Source: Siphonodentalium dalli
Taxonomy: Eukaryota > Mollusca > Scaphopoda > Gadilida > Siphonodentaliidae
Assembly: GCA_032622095.1 (NCBI GenBank)
Contig: CP136064.1
Location: 249,459,827-249,523,826 of the forward strand
Length of the DNA: 64,000 nucleotides
Direction of reading: 5' to 3'
Shown: positions 57,182 to 64,000 of the stretch, in pieces
Position numbering within the stretch: position 1 is the stretch's first letter
Layout of the letters: each line of letters begins with the position of its first letter
Position numbers and translations under genes: made by a program
Notes under the pieces: generated by a model
The model's database searches: none
What the model was told of the DNA's origin: nothing
What the model saw: only the letters and a program-made list of their open reading frames with translations

Positions 57182-59606
57182 CCTCAAAAGTGCAGGTCCG
57201 TGAAGTTGGATCGAAGTTCGAAGTTCGAAATTCGGTGGAGATTCGCGTGAAGTTAGATTGAAGTTCGAAATTCGGTGGAGATTCGACCCCCACTTTTATT
57301 TGCCTCAAATGCATTGTTGTGTTCCAATTCGTGTTACTCTGCTCGAATTTTGGGTCAAAAGTTATTTTTTTCACTTTTTCTGAGATATTGCTGGACTTGG
57401 AAAATTTAGCCACGGCGCTGGACTTAGAAAATTTCGCCTTCAATATCAAGGCGCCGAAGGGAAGTGGCATTGTTTATGGCTGGATTGAGCTGAAATTTGG
57501 TATGTTTGATACTTTCCATAAGAGAATCAAGCAAACTAACGCTCAGCTTCGAGAAATTACTCGATCTATAGGTTTGAATTTCAATCCGGGCGAATTTCGA
57601 TCTGGATTGAAGTTCGAAATTCAGATTGAAATTCGACCCCCACTTTTGTTTGCCTTAAATGCATTGTTGTGTTCCAATTCGTGCTCCCCTGCTCGAATTT
57701 TGGGTCTGAGATACTGATGGACTCAGGGGGGGGGGGGGGGGTCGGAAATTTTTTCAGGCACGTATGATCATTTTAATTTTTTCCGGCCTCGGGGGACCCA
57801 CCCACCCAATTTCTTCCGTTTCCGGCCTTTTTTTCCAGGCAATTTTGGACACCCACCCTTTTTTTTCCGTTTCAGGAATTTTTTTCCGGTCAGTTTTGGA
57901 TACCCACCCCCCTAAATTTGAGAAAATTATCAACTGAGCAACCAAATAGCTGATTATCCTGCATTATCATAATTTATTGCGCGATATTTGAATAGAACAG
58001 TGCATAATGAGATAACGATACTATTTGAATTTATCATATAAGTGTCATTAATCAAGAAATGTGTCAACATAATCACTTTTCTAGGGATATATAGGCAGAG
58101 TGCCAAAGTTTTTATTAACATTCATTTTCATAATATATAGTCACATGATCTAGTCACATAATCACATTTGAGTATTCTACAGAATACATGGCACCGGTAC
58201 AACAAATTTCAGATTATTTGATATTTTGATATTTGCTATGTGATATACAGTAATGCCCTAATTAATTGACTCCATAACCACAGCAAAATAATGGGTAATT
58301 TTTCAGGATTTAGTTGGAAATATGGCTTGTTGTCATTCACTTATGCCGAAGGGAAGTGGCATTGTTTATGGCTGGATTGAGCTGAAATTTGGTATGTTTG
58401 ATACTTTCCATAAGAGAATCAAGCAAACTAACGCTCAGCTTCGAGAAATTACTCGATCTATAGGTTTGAATTTCAATCTGAATTTCAATCTGGGCGAATT
58501 TCGATCTGGATTGAAGTTCGAAATTCAGATTGAAATTCGACCCCCACTTTTTTTTGTCTCAAATGCATTGTTGTGTTCCAATTCGTGCTCCCCTGCTCGA
58601 ATTTTGTGTCAAAAGTGATTTTTTTCACTTTTTCTGAGATACTGCTGGACTTGGAAAATTTAGCCACGACGCTGGACATAGAAAATTTGGCCTTCAATAT
58701 TAAGGTGCCGAAGGGAAGTGGAATTGTTTATGGCTGGATTGAGCTGAAATTTGGCATGTTTGATACTTTCCATAAGAGAATCAAGCAAACTAACGCTCAG
58801 CTTCGAGAAACTACTCGATCTATAGGTTTGAATTTCAATCTGAATTTCGAACTTCAATCCAGATCGAAATTCGCCCAGATTAAAATTCAGATTGAAATTC
58901 AAACCTATAGATCGAGTAATTTCTCGAAGCTGAGCGTTAGTTTGCTTGATTCTCTTATGGAAAGAATCAAACATACCAAATTTCAGCTCAATCCAGCCAT
59001 AAACAATGCCACTTCCCTCCGGCACCATAATATTGAAGGCCAAATTTTCCAAGTCCAGCGCCGTGGCTAAATTTTCCAAGTCCAGCAGTATCTCAGAAAA
59101 AGTGAAAAAAAATCACTTTTGACCCAAAATTCGAGCAGGGGAGCACGAATTGGAACACAACAATGCACTTGAGGCAAACAAAAGTGGGGGTCGAATTTCA
59201 ATCTGAATTTCGAACTTCAATCCAGATCGAAATTCGCCCAGATTGAAATTCAAACCTATAGATCGAGTAATTTCTCGAAGCTGAGCGTTAGTTTGCTTGA
59301 TTCTCTTATGGAAAGTATCAAACATACCAAATTTCAGCTCAATCCAGCCATAAATAATGCCACTTCCCTTCGGCACCTTAATATTGAAGGCCAAATTTTC
59401 TAAGTCCAGCGCCGTGGCTAAATTTTCCAAGTCCAGCAGTATCTCAGAAAAAGTGAAAAAAAATCACTTTTGACCCAAAATTCGAGCAGGGGAGCACGAA
59501 TTGGAACACAACAATGCATTTGAGGCAAACAAAAGTGGGGGTCGAATCTCCACCGAATTTCGAACTTCGAACTTCGATCCAACTTCACGGACCCCAAAAG
59601 TGCTCG
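57182..59606. repeat. 2.4-kb palindrome of four units, two in each orientation
   Basis: Units on plus at 57182-57715 and 58345-58850, and on minus at 58852-59110 and 59113-59606. The outer ends mirror each other ('gtccgtgaagttggatcgaa' against 'ttcgatccaacttcacggac'), and the centre lies near 58852, where two units meet head to head. Each unit holds 'ggctggattgagctgaaatt' and 'gagaatcaagcaaactaacg' and ends in 'gaaattcgacccccact'. In every unit the same frame is open and would read YGWIELKFGMFDTFHKRIKQ after LENLA. The frame has no known domain and continues through repeat junctions, so coding is unproven. Confidence 0.75.
57716..58344. mobile_element. Insertion in the first half of the palindrome
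   Basis: Breaks the symmetry between units 1 and 2; the corresponding stretch is absent on the right side. It starts with a G16 run and blocks of 'cacccaccc' and 'tttttttccgtttc' (three units of about 55 bp, 57722-57920). It ends with 98 bp (58248-58345) that match 36396-36490 in inverted orientation. Probably one or two nested elements, with loss of some palindrome sequence. Confidence 0.55.
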
Positions 59607-60216
59607 TAACCAAGATCAATGCTACGATGCGTATTATTGCTGCTAGGTCCCTCAAGCGACAACCTAATGAAATTACATGTGGTATATTTGGTTGGGCCGC
59701 AAATGAAACCGACGTGTGCCGCCACATGTGTTGTTTATCTAGCTTAATTGGCTAATCGTAATTTTGTCATTAAATGAACCTGTCAGCACCATATAACACC
59801 AATAAAGACCCCGTTAATCTCGAGATTTGAACGGTAACTCCCAGCTGTAAATCCAAAAAAAAGATCTCGCGCACCCTCCCGGACCCTCCCCCAATTGAAA
59901 TTGATTACATTCAAACCATTGCATATTCCATTATAAATCATGATGTTACTACATGCGATCTTAGCTCATTCAGATTCATGGCACATATAGTGTGAAATTC
60001 TCACCCATAGTTACGTAGAACCACAGATAGGATGAAAGAATTTGAGCGTATTTCAGAAACATGTAATTGTTTTAAATGTAAACAGTGTGTGTATGCTATC
60101 CATATAATTTTATGGAATAAAATTTTACTCAGTGCCATCTGGCCTGGCATCTCGGTGTGGAATAAAACTTGTTTCTATGCATGAAATTTGGAATGGTGCA
60201 CTTTGTTTTATATAAG
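59607..60216. other. Intergenic, no gene recognised
   Basis: An 84-codon plus frame at 59501-59755 starts inside the palindrome and has no domain. Nothing else. Confidence 0.4.
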
Positions 60217-60610
60217 AAATGAACGGCGGTTTCAATGTGGTCATGGGATTTTGACCGCGAGAAAAATTCAGCAAACTGCATAAACCCCAAAGGGGTTCAT
60301 GCGGAGTTTGCTGATTTTTTATCGCAGTCAAAACCCATGACCACGTTGAGTCCGCCGTTTATTATTCATATTTATATACTTACGCTCTTTAAAACACTTC
60401 TCCAAATATGTCCGTTATTAAGTCAAAAACACTTTTTTCAAATATGTCCGTTATTTCGTTTATAAAAATAATTTCCTATTTCTATATTTTGCTCTATATT
60501 TTGCCCTATTTCGCTATTTCGCTGTATTTTCCTATTTCGATTTTTCGTGCTATTTCGCTGTATTTTCATATTTCGCTTTTTCGTTGTATTTCATATTTCG
60601 ATAATTCGCT
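60217..60610. repeat. Palindrome E2 copy 3 with 'gctatttcg' repeat, inverted
   Basis: 60217-60362 is the E2 palindrome, and 60363-60610 is the reverse complement of the 37991-38218 tandem stretch. Confidence 0.8.
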
Positions 60611-60769
60611 ATATTTGACATATTATGGAATTATATGATAACCAACATTCTGATAGTCAACCGAACATCTTGTGCCACCCGTGCTCGCGATCAGATGCCA
60701 CAAGCCATCCAATCGTGAACCTCGATTACATATTGTTTGCTATCAAATCCTTGGCGTATTGGCTGACTA

Positions 60770-60960
60770 GATACTCAAGCAGTCGGTAATGTCCGACAAT
60801 CCCCGGTGATTTCCGGGAACAATGTGTTCATAAACCTATGAACGACATTGAACGTGACGTTACGTTCATAGATTTATGAACGCATTGAATAAGGGGGCGT
60901 GTCTACCGTAACGCTATGGGGAAATCGGAAGAGATATCAGGTGTATGTAAATATATAAAT
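60770..60960. repeat. Repeat E1, inverted copy
   Basis: Reverse complement of 37183-37385, including the 'gttcataaacctatgaacg' hairpin and 'aagggggcgtgtctaccgta'. The 463 bp between E1 and E2 at the first locus is replaced here by an unrelated 160 bp. Confidence 0.8.
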
Positions 60961-61149
60961 ATAACAGTTATACGTCCTGTGATCTAGTCAGGGTTATCAG
61001 GCCTCATAAATGTTAACAATCAGATTGCATAATATGCTTTGGTTGTATTCTGTTTAGGTATAACATTTATAATTCGCAATCAAAATCACAAGGTCAGCAG
61101 TATTTCTTACCAAAGGAGGTGTACACACATAACGGGTGGACTTCGCCAT

Positions 61150-61810
61150 ATGCAAGAATATGGTTTGGGACCCGTTCACACGTACACATGGCCTAAAGGG
61201 CGTGGTCGCAATTTGGTTGGACCAACAGTGTGGTGGTCTGTCTTGTGGTTTAACCGTTGTCGATTATAAAATCCCTTTATCTGGCCTAATTGGGACATGT
61301 GGTGTGTAATCGTACAGTCATATTTGAGCTAATGCGATTACCAATACATTTTTTTTGCAAAATCGATCACATGATTGTTGTGGGAAGATCATTGAAAATT
61401 TACAACTTGTTTTAATTGAAGTGTTCATATCTTCTAAAATTGCAATATGCGACAAAATGATGCGTCAACATTTCACGTTCCGCGTCATTTAGAGTAATTT
61501 GCTACCTCTGACCTTTTCACTCGAAACATAATTGTTTGGAACCCGTTCACATGGCCAGATGACTTGGAGGTCGTAGTCGCAATTTTGTCTGTCTGAAGTT
61601 AAAGCTGATTTCACAGACCTGCGGCTGACGCATGCGTGCAGTGTCTGCGGCTATCGGTTTATGCGCAGTGCCAGTGGTCAGCCACAAACCCGATAGCGTT
61701 GGCCTTGTGCGTCCGCCGCAGGTCTGTGAAAGCAGCTTCAACTGTTCTCGAATATAAAATCCCATTAGCTGGCATAATTAGACACGTGCTATGTAAACAT
61801 GCATTCCTGT
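61150..61810 (+). repeat. Two-copy repeat, about 360 bp apart
   Basis: 61155-61330 ('gggacccgttcacacgtaca', 'ggtcgcaattttg/ttgg', 'gattataaaatccctttatc') recurs at 61530-61800 ('ggaacccgttcacatggcca', 'cgaatataaaatcccattag'). The second copy contains the insertion 61602-61738. Confidence 0.7.
61602..61738. mobile_element. 137-bp MITE with 24-bp TIRs
   Basis: 'aagctgatttcacagacctg' plus 'cggc' at the left, and the complement with one mismatch at the right (61715-61738). It is absent from the sister repeat at 61230-61250, which serves as a paralogous empty site. GC-richer than its surroundings. The superfamily is unassigned because no clear target duplication was found. Confidence 0.8.
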
Positions 61811-62404
61811 TTTCGCTACTAATACGATTTTTTTTAAAGATCGCGATCGCCATTTAATAGGTGAAAGGTCATCGATGACATGGTTGTTTTTGGTTATTTT
61901 TTTATAATAGGCGACCAAATTATGCGTCAACTTTCCAAATTCTAAATCGTTTAAAGATAGTCATGGGTGATCTCTTATCTTTTCAAAATGACATTCCGAC
62001 TTTGATAAAAGGCTTATATACCAGTATGTTACTGTGTGTGTGTGCCTAGTATTTTCATCGTTTTATTTTTTAAATCAGATAAATATAAATGTAGAATGAT
62101 AAAAAACTAACAAGTTACATGGATATTGTGCGCTCGCATTTTATTTGTAGAAACCGTGATGACGAAACACACAGTATGCATGATTTGATTTGGAACAGTA
62201 AACACGACAATAAAAAATACTCAACGCGGAAGTGAAACGTTTGCTAAATCTGTTGTACGCGCATCACAATTTCACCAGTTTATTTCGCAATAGGTAATTC
62301 GTTACGTCACAGAGTCCCAATATAACGTGGCATTGTACACTCGGGAGTCCAATATGACATTTGGGAGTACAATATGACTGTTCCCCCCGTACTATAACGT
62401 GGCG
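61811..62404. other. Intergenic, no gene recognised
   Basis: Nothing identified. Confidence 0.4.
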
Positions 62405-63350
62405 AGTTAATATAATAAATGATAACTGATAGGTAAAAAAAACTGTGATTAGGTAGACACGTACACGCTGGTTATATATGTCTCCCCAATAACTGTTTTC
62501 AACGCATTGCATATACACGTTAGGTTATTGTCCCTAATGATGACAACTCAAAGACTTATATTTGACTTTGTATGCCACCCAATTTGTTATTGTATAGGTA
62601 TAAATACGTGTCCATAGAAGCCACATAGTGGACACTGTGGGAATATTAACTTTCTCAAATTAACTGATATGTAATAAACCATGATTAGGGAGACACGTAC
62701 ATGCTGGTTATATGTGTCTCCCTATTGACGGATTTCAACGCATTGCATATGCATGTTAGGTTATTGTCCTTAAAGATTACAACTCAAAAGTGTTATATTT
62801 GTTTTGTATGCCACTCATTTGTTACTGTATTGATATACATACGTGTCTATAGAAGCCACTATATGGGTATTGTGGGAATATTAACTTTCTCAGATTAACT
62901 TATACGTAATAAACCGTTATTAAGGAGACAAAGATAACCAGCATGCATGTATGTTTCTGCAACGTATTGCATATGTACACGTTATGTTATTATCCCCAAT
63001 GATTGCGACTCAAAAGAGTAATATTTGGCTTTGTTTGCCACCAACTTATTTATTGTATATATATAAATACGTGTCCATATATATATATATAGAAGCCACA
63101 CGCGGGTATTGTGGGAATATTAACTTTCTCAAGTTAACTGATAGGTGATAAACCGTGATTATGGAGACACGTACGTGCTCGTTATATATGTCTCCCTAAT
63201 AACTGTTTTCAGCGCATTGCATATACAGGTTAGGCTATTGCCCCTAATGAGTACTACTCAAAAGAGTTATATTTGACTTTGTATGCCACCCATTTTTCAC
63301 TGTATAGGTATTCATACGTGTCAATATAAGCCACATAACTCGTTAGCTCT
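62405..63350 (+). repeat. About 238-bp tandem array, four units
   Basis: 'gagacacgtac.tgct.gtta' at 62451, 62690 and 63163 (third unit near 62924 partly altered), 'gtctccc.aataactgttttc', 'cgcattgcatatacacgtta', 'tttgactttgtatgccaccc' and 'gtgggaatattaactttctc' recur in each unit. Non-coding. Confidence 0.8.
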
Positions 63351-64000
63351 TCATACTTAGAGGTCAATAAACAATAATTATATAACACATTCATTGCGAA
63401 TGGTTTAATACACCTTCTGATATTGTTGTTGGCACCAATAAAATTATTCTGACTGGTGTCCATGCTATATATATGCAAAGAAATTCATTAATTGTTTAAG
63501 AAAGAATATGTTCATTACAACCAGTTCCACGAACCCACGCAAGACAAAGTTGCATGAAAAGAATCAGGTTCACAAACACTCATGACTTACTGGGTTATTT
63601 TATTATAGCACGAGTGTGGGCTACCTGTATTTTATTATAAAAGTAATATATAAATAAAATCACATAGCCAATTTTCTGTTCAAAACAACTAAACAGAGCT
63701 TGTATATTCAAACTCGATATACTGTATTTCACTATTGCAAATAGCAACTGACTGCTTCGACAATGAGTGTTTTTGTATGGCATTTTATTTACTATTATAT
63801 TAAAGTAACTTATACAATAGTATTTTCTCAACATCATTACAATTTAATACAGCATGAAATAAGCCACATACGTACTGAGGACACAATGCCCCTTTAAATA
63901 ATAAACATATCCCCTTTAAATTTGATTCATTTAGGGCATTGCCTTTCTAGAAAGTAGGACAGAATTTATAGACGATCCTGGACAAGCGATAAGGATCTTC
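63351..64000. other. Intergenic to the window end
   Basis: No gene or repeat family recognised; AT-rich open frames on the minus strand have no domain. Confidence 0.4.

Overview
The window is metazoan nuclear DNA: AT-rich, almost free of genes and packed with non-autonomous mobile DNA. The repeat content and the two recognisable protein families (a type II membrane glycosyltransferase of family GT61, and a decayed transposon-borne protein with an HGMG motif and a cysteine-rich tail) fit a lophotrochozoan, most probably a mollusc. That placement rests on recall of where such families occur, not on a search, and no species can be named.

Only one intact gene was found, a GT61-like enzyme at 34909-36255 (+). 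Two more protein-coding relics are mobile-element pseudogenes. One is a tyrosine-recombinase fragment at 17479-18150 (-), enclosed in a large foldback structure. The other is a long frameshifted gene at 41667-44603 (+), enclosed by terminal inverted repeats.

Layout. 921-5966 is a 5-kb foldback palindrome with tandem repeats in its arms. 6.3-9.3 kb holds a short hairpin, a MITE and a block of 'caaggtcaaa' tandem repeats, which recurs inverted at 11951-12434. 12.9-13.4 kb is a Harbinger-type MITE. 14.0-15.2 kb is a tandem repeat carrying RFX X-box-like palindromes. 15.5-18.8 kb is the foldback containing the recombinase relic. 19.4-24.6 kb is a mosaic of MITEs and short tandem arrays. 26.8-28.1 kb is a G-tract minisatellite. 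28.5-34.6 kb is more dispersed repeats plus a second Harbinger-type MITE. 34.9-36.3 kb is the gene. 36.4-40.1 kb is nested TTAA elements and perfect hairpins. 40.96-45.02 kb is the TIR-bounded transposon. 46.71-50.63 kb is a second TIR-bounded element without a recognisable gene. 52.1-54.9 kb holds a hairpin, a microsatellite and a 325-bp tandem array. 57.18-59.61 kb is a 2.4-kb palindrome of four copies of one unit. 60.2-61.0 kb is an inverted partner of 37.2-38.4 kb. 62.4-63.35 kb is a 238-bp tandem array.

The theme of the window is inverted repetition at every scale, from 60-bp hairpins to 5-kb palindromes. The best candidates for something undescribed are the TIR-bounded element at 41-45 kb, whose subterminal repeats resemble those in the 5-kb foldback, and the recombinase relic inside giant inverted arms. 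All similarities were judged by eye; no alignment or database search was run.
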